DNA from: Alphaproteobacteria bacterium
GTDB lineage: Bacteria; Myxococcota_A; UBA796; GCA-2862545
DNA length: 64,000 nt
Direction of reading: 5' to 3'
Assembly (NCBI GenBank): GCA_020632875.1
Contig: JACKET010000014.1
Span: 62,001 to 126,000, forward strand
Both the position numbers and the translations under genes were made by a program. The notes below the pieces were generated by a model that was not told where the DNA came from, made no database searches, and worked only from the letters and a program-made list of their open reading frames with translations. Of the stretch, positions 14,638 to 22,956 are shown in pieces; position 1 is the first letter of the stretch; each line of letters begins with the position of its first letter.

Positions 14638-17493
14638 TCAGGGCGTGCCGGTGTCGCAGGTCCCCGGGTCGTTCCCCTCCGCCACGTCGCAGGTGTCGAG
14701 GCGGCCGTTCCCGTCGCAGTCCTCGGCGCCCTCGGCGATCTCGCAGGCGTCGTGGCGCCCGCTGCCGTCGCAGTCCCACGAGCTCTCGCACACCCGCGAG
14801 ACCGTGGACTCGATGGCAGGCAGCAGATCCGTCTCGCTCAGGGCGATGGCGGTGTGCGAGCCGCCCGTGGCGCCCGCGAGCTGCTGGGCCAGGGTCTCCA
14901 CCGCGGCGAGGCTGCCGGACCCCGTCATCGGGCTGACGACCACGTCGTTGTCCAGGGCGATCTGCGCGGCCCACGGCACCACGTCGGTGTCGGGTAGCGA
15001 CACCGGGTCGCCGCACCACGCCCCCTCGTCGGCGAGCGGCACGACGAGGCGGATCGAGCCCGCCGTCCACGGGTGGAAGGCCGCGGCCATCGCGACGCCG
15101 GAGCCCCAGCTCTCGTCGGGCCCCTCGTTCCCGCCGGGGCACGTGAGGTAGTCGGGCCCGATGCTCGCCGGAGCAGGCGGGGTGGCGGGCCAGGTCGTGC
15201 CGTACGACAGGGGGACGCTGCCCTCGAGGCACGGGAACAGCGGGTCGTTGTCGGTGGCGAGGCCCAGGATGACGGAGTCGACGGCCACACCCCGCCCTTC
15301 GAGCCGCGACAGGACGCCCTGGATGCCCGAGCAGAGCGCGGCCCCCTCGTCCTCCATCGACGTGCTCGTGTCGACCAGGAACACGACCTCGACGGCCGGA
15401 CAGTTCGGGCACGTGTCGATCCGCCCGTCTCCGTCGCAGTCCTCGGCGGCTCCGCTCGCCAGCGCGCAGCTGTCGGGCACCCCGTCGCCGTCGCAGTCGC
15501 TCGCGGTGCCGGCCTCGATGTCGCAGACGTCGGCGATTCCGTTGCCGTCGCAGTCCTCGGACTCCGCCGGGTCGCACCGCGACAGCACCAGGACCTGGCT
15601 CCCCACCGTGAGCGCCATCCGCAGCCCGCGGTCGTCGAGCTCGACGCCGCCCCATCCCGCCGCGCCGTAGTCCGTGAGGATGGGCGTCGTGATGCCGTCG
15701 GCGGGGTTCACCCGGTACGCGCCGTTGGCCGTCGAGTCGGCCACGACGAGCGTGTTCGTCCGCGGGTCCCAGGAGATCCCCGACGGAGCGAGCAGCGGCG
15801 GCGTCAACGAGAGGGACGTGAACCCCGCCGCCCCGTCGTAGATCATCAGCCGGTCGGGGAGCCCCGCGTCGGCGACGTACACGTTCGCGTCCGACAGTGT
15901 CACATCGAGCGGGTCGACGAGGCCCGACAGATCGCCGGCGAGCAGGCTCTCGCCGTCGGGACCCGTGGTCGAGATCTGCCACAGCCCGACCTGGCCGTTG
16001 AACCCGCGGTCGGCGAGCGCCGCGAGACCCGGGATGGTGAAGCCCCCGAAGTTGCCGGCCCGCTGGAACGCGAGGCCGACCGGGTCGTCGTCCCCCGGGC
16101 CGAGCGTGCTGACCCAGCTCGCCGTGAGCCCGTCGAGGTCGAGGCGGTAGACGATGCCGTCGAAGTCCTCGGACCAGTAGACCGCCCCGCCCGCGTCGAC
16201 GCCGAGCCCGCCGGGCCGATCGCCCGGCACCACGCGGAACGCCTGGGTCGGATCGACGATCTGGTACACGCCGCCGCCGTTCACGGGCGTCTCCCGCGAC
16301 GTGGCGTAGAGCTGGCCCTTGGGCCCCCACGCCACCGACCAGGCGGACGGGAGGTCCGCGACACGCGTGACGGTCCATCCGGTCTCGACGAGGATGGAGC
16401 CTGGCGGCAGCTCGTACTCCGGTGGCGCCCAGCCGGTGTCGCCGGTGTCGGTGTCGGTATCGGAGTCGGTGTCCGCGTCGGTGTCGGAGTCCGTGTCGGA
16501 GTCCGTGTCGGTGTCGGAATCCGTGTCGGTGTCGGAATCCGTGTCCGCGTCGGTATCGGAGTCCGTGTCGGTATCGGAGTCCGTGTCGGTATCGGAGTCC
16601 GTGTCCGTGTCGGAATCCGTGTCGGTATCGGAGTCCGCGTCGGTGTCGGTGTCGGAGTCCGCGTCGGAGTCCGTGTCGGCGTCGGAATCCGCATCGGTGT
16701 CGGAGTCGGCGTCGGTGTCGGAGTCGCCCCCGCCGAGCTCGAGCTCCTCGCCGAGCAGCATCTCGCAGTTGTCGATGACGTCGCCGCCCTGAGGGAGCTC
16801 GGCCGCGTAGCCCTCGCACCACGTACGCAGCGTGGACTTCTCCCAGTCGAGCGCCACGCCTCCGACCGTGCCGGTCGAGCCGTCGGGCAGCTCGATGCGC
16901 ACGCCGTCGACGTCGATGTCGAAGTCGAGGCTCGACTTCCAGCCCTCGCCGTCGGAATCGGGGTCGAGCGCCACCTGGGGCACGCGCGTGCCGTCGCCGT
17001 AGTCGACCTCGGGCGTCTGGTACTGCGGGCTGCCCTGCGCCTCTCCGTCGCCGACGCAGGTGATGGGGACCTTCACCGCCGACCCCGCTCTCGCGGGCCG
17101 CTCGGGGGCCGCCTCCTTCCCGATGATGAATCCCTCGAAGTCAGCGGTGCCCGCGGAGGCGCAGGTCACCAGCTTCGTGGCCCTCGCGCTCCGGATCTGC
17201 CCCTGGAGGCAGCCCCCGCCGGCCTGCGTCCACGCCTCGGTGAATTGGAGGATGACGCCGTCGACCTTGAAGGTGGGACAGGCGCCGCTCCCGATGTCGC
17301 CCCACTCCGCCCGCCACTCGAGGTCGACCCCGACCGTGGAGTGGACCCGCACCTTCGACTTGTGCGCGCGACCGCGGATGGTGAGGTCGCCCAGCGTGTC
17401 GGGGTCGCCGAACGGGATGCCGTCGATCCACTCCGGGGGCGGTGCGCAGGCGGCCAGCAGGACGAGGGCAAACGGGAGTCTGGAAGTTCGCAT
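14638..17493 (-). CDS. Large surface lipoprotein: Asp/Thr linker, beta-propeller, von Willebrand A domain, DxDGNG repeats
   Basis: The 951-residue protein has a lipoprotein signal (FALVLLAACAPP). Domain order is: an N-terminal beta region (about 17-250); a linker of Asp, Thr, Ser and Ala (about 255-352); an NHL/SMP-30-like propeller (about 365-640, with GLGVDAGGAVYWSEDFDG and repeated strand motifs); three calcium-loop repeats of type DCDGNGIADVCD (645-700); a von Willebrand A domain opening VVFLVDTSTSMED, which has the MIDAS DxSxS (about 705-905); and two more DCDGxG repeats at the C-terminus. Lipid anchoring plus a rigid acidic linker implies surface display. Calcium binding and ligand adhesion are inferred from the domains. 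The TAGGGT hexamer 6 nt upstream suggests a leaderless mRNA. Confidence 0.85.
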   Translation of the reverse strand: MRTSRLPFALVLLAACAPPPEWIDGIPFGDPDTLGDLTIRGRAHKSKVRVHSTVGVDLEWRAEWGDIGSGACPTFKVDGVILQFTEAWTQAGGGCLQGQIRSARATKLVTCASAGTADFEGFIIGKEAAPERPARAGSAVKVPITCVGDGEAQGSPQYQTPEVDYGDGTRVPQVALDPDSDGEGWKSSLDFDIDVDGVRIELPDGSTGTVGGVALDWEKSTLRTWCEGYAAELPQGGDVIDNCEMLLGEELELGGGDSDTDADSDTDADSDADTDSDADSDTDTDADSDTDTDSDTDTDSDTDTDSDTDTDSDTDADTDSDTDTDSDTDTDSDTDSDTDADTDSDTDTDTGDTGWAPPEYELPPGSILVETGWTVTRVADLPSAWSVAWGPKGQLYATSRETPVNGGGVYQIVDPTQAFRVVPGDRPGGLGVDAGGAVYWSEDFDGIVYRLDLDGLTASWVSTLGPGDDDPVGLAFQRAGNFGGFTIPGLAALADRGFNGQVGLWQISTTGPDGESLLAGDLSGLVDPLDVTLSDANVYVADAGLPDRLMIYDGAAGFTSLSLTPPLLAPSGISWDPRTNTLVVADSTANGAYRVNPADGITTPILTDYGAAGWGGVELDDRGLRMALTVGSQVLVLSRCDPAESEDCDGNGIADVCDIEAGTASDCDGDGVPDSCALASGAAEDCDGDGRIDTCPNCPAVEVVFLVDTSTSMEDEGAALCSGIQGVLSRLEGRGVAVDSVILGLATDNDPLFPCLEGSVPLSYGTTWPATPPAPASIGPDYLTCPGGNEGPDESWGSGVAMAAAFHPWTAGSIRLVVPLADEGAWCGDPVSLPDTDVVPWAAQIALDNDVVVSPMTGSGSLAAVETLAQQLAGATGGSHTAIALSETDLLPAIESTVSRVCESSWDCDGSGRHDACEIAEGAEDCDGNGRLDTCDVAEGNDPGTCDTGTP
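16437..16728 (-). repeat. Minisatellite encoding an Asp/Thr/Ser/Ala linker
   Basis: Tandem degenerate 6-, 12- and 18-nt units of the type GACACGGATTCC (coding strand) encode about 97 residues in which every second residue is Asp, alternating with Thr, Ser or Ala. Units are near-identical in DNA, so copy number could change by slippage or recombination. Related tracts occur at 49516-49880 and 59957-60335. Confidence 0.9.
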
Positions 17494-17499
17494 TCCCCG

Positions 17500-17505
17500 A
17501 CCCTA
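17500..17505 (-). promoter_or_regulatory. TAGGGT -10-like element, leaderless start of the vWA lipoprotein
   Basis: On the minus strand TAGGGT ends 6 nt before the ATG at 17493, and no Shine-Dalgarno sequence is present. Confidence 0.5.
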
Positions 17506-17607
17506 CCACCTCGTGCTCGCGGTACGGCCCATCAAACGCCGGATGACACCGGTCTGTCATCCACGGCGTCAGAGGCAGTTCTCCGGCCGAAGCCATCTTC
17601 GTCGGCG

Positions 17608-18375
17608 TCACACGACGGGATGCCGGGACCGGTTGCGCACGCCGAGGGCGAGGAACCCCCAGGCGAGGAGCACGAAGAACCCGATCACGCCCAGCAGGAA
17701 CAGGGTGTTGGCGTCGGTGAGGGCCGCCTCGCCGGGCGGATGGACGGCCACCACCCCGAGCAGGGGCGTCAGGATGGCCCCCGCGACACCGAAGAAGCCG
17801 AGCGACACGTCGTCGGGCACGGTGAAGCTGCGCTGGCACGACGAGCAGGTGTGGGTGGTGTCGACGCCGGCCGGGACCAGCGTGACGGCCCGCGCCTTCA
17901 CGGCCGTCGCCGGTGCGAGCCCTCCGCACGTGCATCGCCGGGCGGGCTCGGGCTCGGGGAAACGCATCGCGGGGACCCGCGCGATCGGGACGACGGGACT
18001 GCGGCGGGGCGCCTGCCAGCTCGTGTAGAAGTGATGCGAGGCGAACGCCGAGAGCCCCGTGACGAGCGCTCCGACGTACGCGAAACCCAGCGCCACCCAC
18101 GGCGAGAGCCCCTCGCGCACGGCCTCCCCGGCGAGCACGAGCAGGAACACCCCCACGAGCCCGGCCTGGACCGACGCCACACCCAGCATCGCCCGCTGGA
18201 CGGGGCTGTCCCAGATGGACACGGCCGCCCCACAGCTCTGGCACCGGAGATCGAGGCGGCCCGTGCGCCCCGTGGACACGAGGCCGAAGACCGCGCGGCG
18301 CTCCCAGCGCCGGACGACCACCACGGCGGGCTCGCCGCAGCGCGCACAGCGCCTGATCCCGGACTCTTCCTGCAT
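17608..18375 (-). CDS. Membrane protein with two zinc-ribbon motifs
   Basis: The 255-residue protein starts at an ATG behind AGGAGGGG. The first ribbon is CARCGEPA with CQSCGAA (residues 10-50). Two membrane helices follow (GVASVQAGLVGVFLLVLAG and ALGFAYVGALVTGLSAFA). A second Cys set, CTCGG with CSSCQRSF, precedes two more helices at the C-terminus. CxxC pairs suggest zinc binding on the cytoplasmic side. Similar 'zinc ribbon plus membrane helices' proteins occur at 30267 and 56889. No enzymatic motif is seen. It is followed 114 nt later on the same strand by the vWA lipoprotein gene. Confidence 0.65.
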   Translation of the reverse strand: MQEESGIRRCARCGEPAVVVVRRWERRAVFGLVSTGRTGRLDLRCQSCGAAVSIWDSPVQRAMLGVASVQAGLVGVFLLVLAGEAVREGLSPWVALGFAYVGALVTGLSAFASHHFYTSWQAPRRSPVVPIARVPAMRFPEPEPARRCTCGGLAPATAVKARAVTLVPAGVDTTHTCSSCQRSFTVPDDVSLGFFGVAGAILTPLLGVVAVHPPGEAALTDANTLFLLGVIGFFVLLAWGFLALGVRNRSRHPVV

Positions 18376-18436
18376 CCGCCCCTCCTACCTCGCGCGGAGC
18401 GACCGGGCACGGATACGATGCCGCGGGAGCGACCCG

Positions 18437-18958
18437 ATGTTCCGAAGCCTGTTGATCCTCACTGCTGGCGCGTGCGCCCGCGAGCCCGCCCCCGCGCCCC
18501 CCTCCGAGGAGACGCCGATGGCCGACCCCGGCCCGAATCGAGAGACGCGCGACGAGGGCCCGAAGCCCGAGCGGTTCGCCGAAGCCGCGCTGCCGGGTGA
18601 CCCCACCTACACGGGCCGTACCGTCGCCGTGTCGTCGAAGGAGCCCGCGCCGGAGCTTCATCCGGGAGACCGGGTGACCTGGACGATCTCGTCCACCTCC
18701 TCGAGCGTCGACCCCCGGTACCGCACCCAGTGGAGCACCCCGGAGGCCCGTGGAGACGGAGCGCTCCGCTACCTCTTCACCCACTACCCGCCGGGACTCC
18801 CGGGGTCCGACGACATCGCCGAGCACTGGTTCCTGGCGGTGGCGCCGGGGGCGGCCACGCTGGGGTCGTTCGGCACGCCCGGCGACCGGGGTGGCGCCGA
18901 GCCGGGGCCCGGCGACCTGCAGTTCCTCGAGGTCGCGGTCGCGGTCGTCGCGCCTTAG
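18437..18958 (+). CDS. Small exported protein or lipoprotein of unknown function
   Basis: The ATG at 18437, behind GGGAGCGACCCG, gives 173 residues. The longer in-frame reading upstream is antisense to the neighbouring zinc-ribbon gene and is rejected. The N-terminus, MFRSLLILTAGACAREP, is lipoprotein-like with a weak lipobox. A Pro/Glu-rich tether follows, then a domain beginning TYTGRTVAVSSKEPAPELHP that ends in strands (DLQFLEVAVAVVAP). A TACGAT hexamer at 18414-18419 is a candidate -10 element. It converges with the next gene, leaving 4 nt between stops. No family was recognised. Confidence 0.6.
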   Translation: MFRSLLILTAGACAREPAPAPPSEETPMADPGPNRETRDEGPKPERFAEAALPGDPTYTGRTVAVSSKEPAPELHPGDRVTWTISSTSSSVDPRYRTQWSTPEARGDGALRYLFTHYPPGLPGSDDIAEHWFLAVAPGAATLGSFGTPGDRGGAEPGPGDLQFLEVAVAVVAP

Positions 18959-18962
18959 CGCG

Positions 18963-19565
18963 TCAGTGCGAGATCGAGAGCGGCCGGGGCACGCCATCGC
19001 CGTCGGGCGCCGCCGTGTAGGCGGAGACTGCGGGCATCGGCGGGAGCCGCTTGCCGTCTTCGACGCGGTAGACGTGGACGGCCCGGCTGGTCTGCGCGCC
19101 GTGGTTCCCGCCGTCGTACGTGTGCCAGTAGGCGTAGGCGACGACCCGCTCGCCATCGAGCGTGTGGAGCGTGGCGCGCGGAGGATGGAAGGCCCCCGCA
19201 GAATCCGCAGGCAGGCGCCAGCTGCTCGGGGCCTGCTCGATCACGTGCAGGTCGGTGCGCGCAGCCCAGGCCCGCTCCCACGCCTCGACCGTCCGCCGCG
19301 CGTCTTCGTCGGTGCGCGCTCCGTCGGGGGCCCAGCCCTTCCGGTGCGCCACGACCGCCTCGAGCGCGTCCCAGGGCTCGACCGGTGCGTCGGCCACCGT
19401 GAGGCTCTCGATGCGCGCGACGTCGCCACGGTCGTGGGCGAAGCCCACCGACATCGAGACGACCACCTCGGGGAAGGCGTCGGACAGCGGGCCCCGGTAG
19501 TCCTTGGCGAAGGACGGCGGGCCTGCGAAGGCGCTGGCGAGCAGCGCGAGGGGGATGGTGATCAT
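18963..19565 (-). CDS. Exported protein of unknown function
   Basis: The start at 19565 follows CGGAGGCCGAG and gives 200 residues, with a signal peptide (ITIPLALLASAFAGPP). The mature part has several Trp and Tyr residues and two strand-rich segments (VVVSMSVGFAHDRGDVARIE, RVVAYAYWHTYDGGNH). It resembles small secreted domains, but no catalytic motif stands out. It follows the hybrid histidine kinase gene by 53 nt on the same strand and may be co-transcribed, which hints at a link to that sensor. That link is inference from order only. Confidence 0.65.
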   Translation of the reverse strand: MITIPLALLASAFAGPPSFAKDYRGPLSDAFPEVVVSMSVGFAHDRGDVARIESLTVADAPVEPWDALEAVVAHRKGWAPDGARTDEDARRTVEAWERAWAARTDLHVIEQAPSSWRLPADSAGAFHPPRATLHTLDGERVVAYAYWHTYDGGNHGAQTSRAVHVYRVEDGKRLPPMPAVSAYTAAPDGDGVPRPLSISH

Positions 19566-19618
19566 CTCGGCCTCCGTGCGGTCCAACGTCCCACGGACGG
19601 CGGGCTTACGCCACCCGC

Positions 19619-22600
19619 TCACCCACTGGTGGCGCGTTCGCGGGAGACTTCGAGCACAGCCCGCGCGAGGGCCTCGCTCGAGAACGGCTTGCGGAGGACG
19701 GTGACCCCGCGCTCGAAGCCCAGCGCGTCGCCCGTGTGCCCGGAGATGTAGAGCACCGGCACGTCGCGGACCTCGCGGACCCGACGCGCGACCTCCGACC
19801 CGCTCATCGCGGGCATCAGCACATCGGTCACGAGCACGTCGATGGCCTCGCTCCCGGCCAGGCCGACGGCTTCGTCGGGCGACCCCGTGGCGGTGACCTC
19901 GGCACCGCGGAGCTGGAGCTGCAGCGACACCGTCTCGCGCACGTCGTCGTCGTCGTCCACGAGCAGCACGCGGAGCCCGCCGAGCACGGGCGGGATGCTG
20001 ACCTTGCGGCGCTTCGGCGCTTCGTCGGTGACCCGGGGCAGCACCACGCGGAAGGTCGTGCCGACGCCCGGCTCGCTGTCGAATCCGATGGTACCGCCCA
20101 CCTCGCGCACCAGACCGTGCACGGTGGCGAGCCCGAGGCCCAGACCGCGTCCCGCGGGCTTCGTCGTGAAGTACGGCTCGAACACGTGGGCCGCGACGTC
20201 GGGCGCGATTCCCTCGCCGTCGTCGCAGACCTCGATGACGACGTGCGCGCCGTCCGGTCGGACCGCGATCGACACGTGCCCGCCGGGTCCGACGGCGTCC
20301 CGCGCGTTCACGCACAGGTTCGCGACGGTCTGCTCGAGCCGGCTGCGCTCCATCCGCACGTACAGGCCGTCGGCGAGCTCCATCGAGAGCCGCGTGCCCT
20401 CGCCGACCAGGCCGTGCAGCACGTCCCGCAGATCGCGGAGGCTCTGGGAGACGTCGAGCACCTCGGCGCGCTGGTCGGACCGGCGGCCGAACGCGAGCAG
20501 CTGCGCCGTGAGCCCCGCCGCCCGGTCGGTCGCGGTGCCCACGACGTTCGCGGCCTCGGCCACCTCGCCGTCTGCATGCCGACGGAGTGGCTCGATCCGC
20601 CCGAGGATGACGGTCAGCAGGTTGTTGAAGTCGTGCGCCACGCCGCCCGCGAGCCGGCCCAGGGACTCGAGCCGCCGCGCGCTCTCGAGCTCCCTCAGCG
20701 CCCGCTCGTTCTCGGCCTGCTGCTCGCGCAACAGCGCTTCGGCGCGGTGCCGTTGCTCGACCTCGTGGCGGAGCTCGGCGTTCTGCCGCGTCGTGCGGCG
20801 CACCCGCACCAGGAGCAGCGCCAGCACGGCTCCGATGCTCAACAGCGGGATCCCCTGCTGCGACAGGCGGGTCTCCCACCACAGCGGATGCCGCTCGAAC
20901 GCGAGCGACGCCACGTCGCTCCACGCACCCCGCGCGCTGCGCGCCTGGACCTCGAGCCGGTACGGACCGGGCGGCAGATCGACGTAGTGGAGCAGTCGGT
21001 CCGTGCCGAGCGGGCTCCAGGTCTCGTCGTGCCCGAGGAGGCGGTGGCGGAAGCGCAGCCCGACCGGATCGTCGAACGCCAGCCCGGTGAACCGCGCGCG
21101 GAGGTCGTCGGCGCCGTACAGCACGGCCCCGTCCTCCACAGGCTCTGCGCCCCAGGCCGCTGTCTCGAGCCGCACGAGCGGCGGGATCGGGTCGCCGATG
21201 GCGGTCGCGGTGTCGATGTGGACGACGCCGTGGATGGTCGGGAGGTACAGCTGGCGCCCGTCGACCAGCACGCCCGAGCCGCCGTTCGCCTCGCCCGAGT
21301 CGAGGAGCTCGCACGTGACGGTCGAGCGCTTCCCCTGCACCACCTCGGAGAGCTCGGCCCAGCGGATGCGGCCGGCGCCACGGTTCGTGTTCATCCACAG
21401 GAAGCCGTCGTCCGTCGACACGAGGCGGCTCACCCAGTCGTCGCAGAGCCCGTCCGCCATCGACACCTCGACGGTGCGGCCCCCGGTCTCGAGCCAGAAC
21501 AGGCCCCCACCGTACGTCGAGACCCACACGCCCCCGATCCCGGGCAGCACGTCGCGCACCGTGGCCTTGCCGGGGAGCGCGGGGAGGACGCGGTCGACGC
21601 CACCCGAACCGATCCGGCGCAGGCGGCGGTCCGATCCCAGCGCCCACACGGCCTCCTCGTCGGAGCGGACGACCGTGAGCCCCTCCACGCCGAGGTCTGC
21701 GCTGCTCACCACACGTACCGGCCCGTCGGGGTGGAGCTGCACGACCCCCGCGGCATCCGAGAGCCAGGGCCCGTCGATGAGCGTCCCATCCGAGACCGGC
21801 TGCCAGCCCGAGCGCTCCAGCCGCCTGTCGTCCCAGCGATACAGGCCCCCGTCCCGATCGTCGGGGCGACCGAGCAGCCACAGCCCTCCCGCGGCGTCCC
21901 ACGCCCCGGACCCGCAGAACGGCGGCAGGCCCTCGACGCCGCCGGGCTCCCCCGCCACGACCTCCACGCCGGGACAGCCCCAGGCGACGATCTGCCCGGC
22001 CGACCCGACGCCCACGCGGTCGGAGAAGGACGAGAGGCGGTCGACGCCGGTGGAGCGCACCCGCGCGAGCCCTCCACCCGTCAGGCCCACCCACAGCCCG
22101 TCTTCGCGGTCGACGAGCAGCGCGCGCACCTGCCCCGACACGCGGTGGGAGATCGCGACCCGCTCGCCGGGGTGGTCGACGGAGAGGAGCGACCGGCCGG
22201 AGAGCGTCCACAGGCCGCCCCTCCACGAGACCAGCCGCGACGCCTCGCCGCCATGATCGAGCGCGAACGGCACCCACGCGCCGGCCTCGAGTCGCTGGCC
22301 GCCCGCCTCGTCGACCGCGTACAGCGTGCCGTCGGGCCCTTCGCCGAGCTGTACGGGCCCCACGAGCTCGGGACCGCACCCGCCCACGCAGTAAGCGCCG
22401 AGCTCGCTGGCCCCCCACACCGTGCCGTCGGCGCGGATCCGGACGGCGTCGGTGGGCCGCGGATCGACGCGCTCCACCACGCCTTCGTGCAGCCGGTACA
22501 GCCCGCGTCCCGTGGCCGCCCAGACGGCGTCGTCGCGGTCGACCGCGAGATCCCACACCACGCCCGGGCTCTCGGGGCCGACGCGCGTGAACGTGGCACC

Positions 22601-22909
22601 GTCCCAGCGCACGAGGCCCTCGGTCTCGGTGCCCAGCCACAGCCCGCCATCCGCGGTCTGCGCGAGCGACACGAAGCGGCTCGTCGGGATCTCGGGGACG
22701 GTCGCGGGCGACAGCACCTCGAAGCGCACGCCGTCGAACCGCGCGACCCCGCCGAACGTCGTGACCCAGATGTACCCGTCGGCCGACTGCAGCACGTCGG
22801 TGACGGTGTTCTGCGGCAGGCCGTCGCGGGAGGTCCAGTAGTCGACCTGGAGGACGCCCCCCTGCCAGGCGGAGGCCACTCCCCCGATGACGGCGAGCAA
22901 CGCGAGCAT
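19619..22909 (-). CDS. Propeller-sensing hybrid histidine kinase (Reg_prop / Y_Y_Y / HisKA / HATPase / REC)
   Basis: The ATG at 22909 is used (1096 residues), because the longer reading overlaps the upstream gene. A signal or anchor helix is followed by an extracytoplasmic two-bladed propeller region (about 25-560) with two-component regulator repeats such as GLPQNTVTDVLQSADGYIWV. A Y_Y_Y-type strand domain ends near residue 660 (PPGPYRLEVQARSARGAWS). A membrane helix (about 680-700) and coiled coil precede HisKA, with the phospho-His in GGVAHDFNNLL (about 757). The HATPase has NLCVNARDA, DDGEGIAPD and GLGLGLATV. The C-terminal receiver has acidic LLVDDDDDVR and phospho-Asp VTDVLMPAMSG (about 1026). 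All catalytic residues are intact. The periplasmic ligand is unknown. Confidence 0.92.
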   Translation of the reverse strand: MLALLAVIGGVASAWQGGVLQVDYWTSRDGLPQNTVTDVLQSADGYIWVTTFGGVARFDGVRFEVLSPATVPEIPTSRFVSLAQTADGGLWLGTETEGLVRWDGATFTRVGPESPGVVWDLAVDRDDAVWAATGRGLYRLHEGVVERVDPRPTDAVRIRADGTVWGASELGAYCVGGCGPELVGPVQLGEGPDGTLYAVDEAGGQRLEAGAWVPFALDHGGEASRLVSWRGGLWTLSGRSLLSVDHPGERVAISHRVSGQVRALLVDREDGLWVGLTGGGLARVRSTGVDRLSSFSDRVGVGSAGQIVAWGCPGVEVVAGEPGGVEGLPPFCGSGAWDAAGGLWLLGRPDDRDGGLYRWDDRRLERSGWQPVSDGTLIDGPWLSDAAGVVQLHPDGPVRVVSSADLGVEGLTVVRSDEEAVWALGSDRRLRRIGSGGVDRVLPALPGKATVRDVLPGIGGVWVSTYGGGLFWLETGGRTVEVSMADGLCDDWVSRLVSTDDGFLWMNTNRGAGRIRWAELSEVVQGKRSTVTCELLDSGEANGGSGVLVDGRQLYLPTIHGVVHIDTATAIGDPIPPLVRLETAAWGAEPVEDGAVLYGADDLRARFTGLAFDDPVGLRFRHRLLGHDETWSPLGTDRLLHYVDLPPGPYRLEVQARSARGAWSDVASLAFERHPLWWETRLSQQGIPLLSIGAVLALLLVRVRRTTRQNAELRHEVEQRHRAEALLREQQAENERALRELESARRLESLGRLAGGVAHDFNNLLTVILGRIEPLRRHADGEVAEAANVVGTATDRAAGLTAQLLAFGRRSDQRAEVLDVSQSLRDLRDVLHGLVGEGTRLSMELADGLYVRMERSRLEQTVANLCVNARDAVGPGGHVSIAVRPDGAHVVIEVCDDGEGIAPDVAAHVFEPYFTTKPAGRGLGLGLATVHGLVREVGGTIGFDSEPGVGTTFRVVLPRVTDEAPKRRKVSIPPVLGGLRVLLVDDDDDVRETVSLQLQLRGAEVTATGSPDEAVGLAGSEAIDVLVTDVLMPAMSGSEVARRVREVRDVPVLYISGHTGDALGFERGVTVLRKPFSSEALARAVLEVSRERATSG

Positions 22910-22956
22910 GGCGCCGAGATATCCCCCGGAGCGCGCCGCGGCCGCTCCGTCGTGCG

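Noticed and set aside
18059..18436. N-terminal extension of the 18437 lipoprotein
   Set aside because: It is antisense to the zinc-ribbon gene, and the signal peptide begins at 18437.
15073..18600. 1175-residue plus-strand ORF with Val/Gly repeats
   Set aside because: It is the antisense reading of the Asp/Thr linker gene; the repeat tract gives a spurious Val-Gly pattern.
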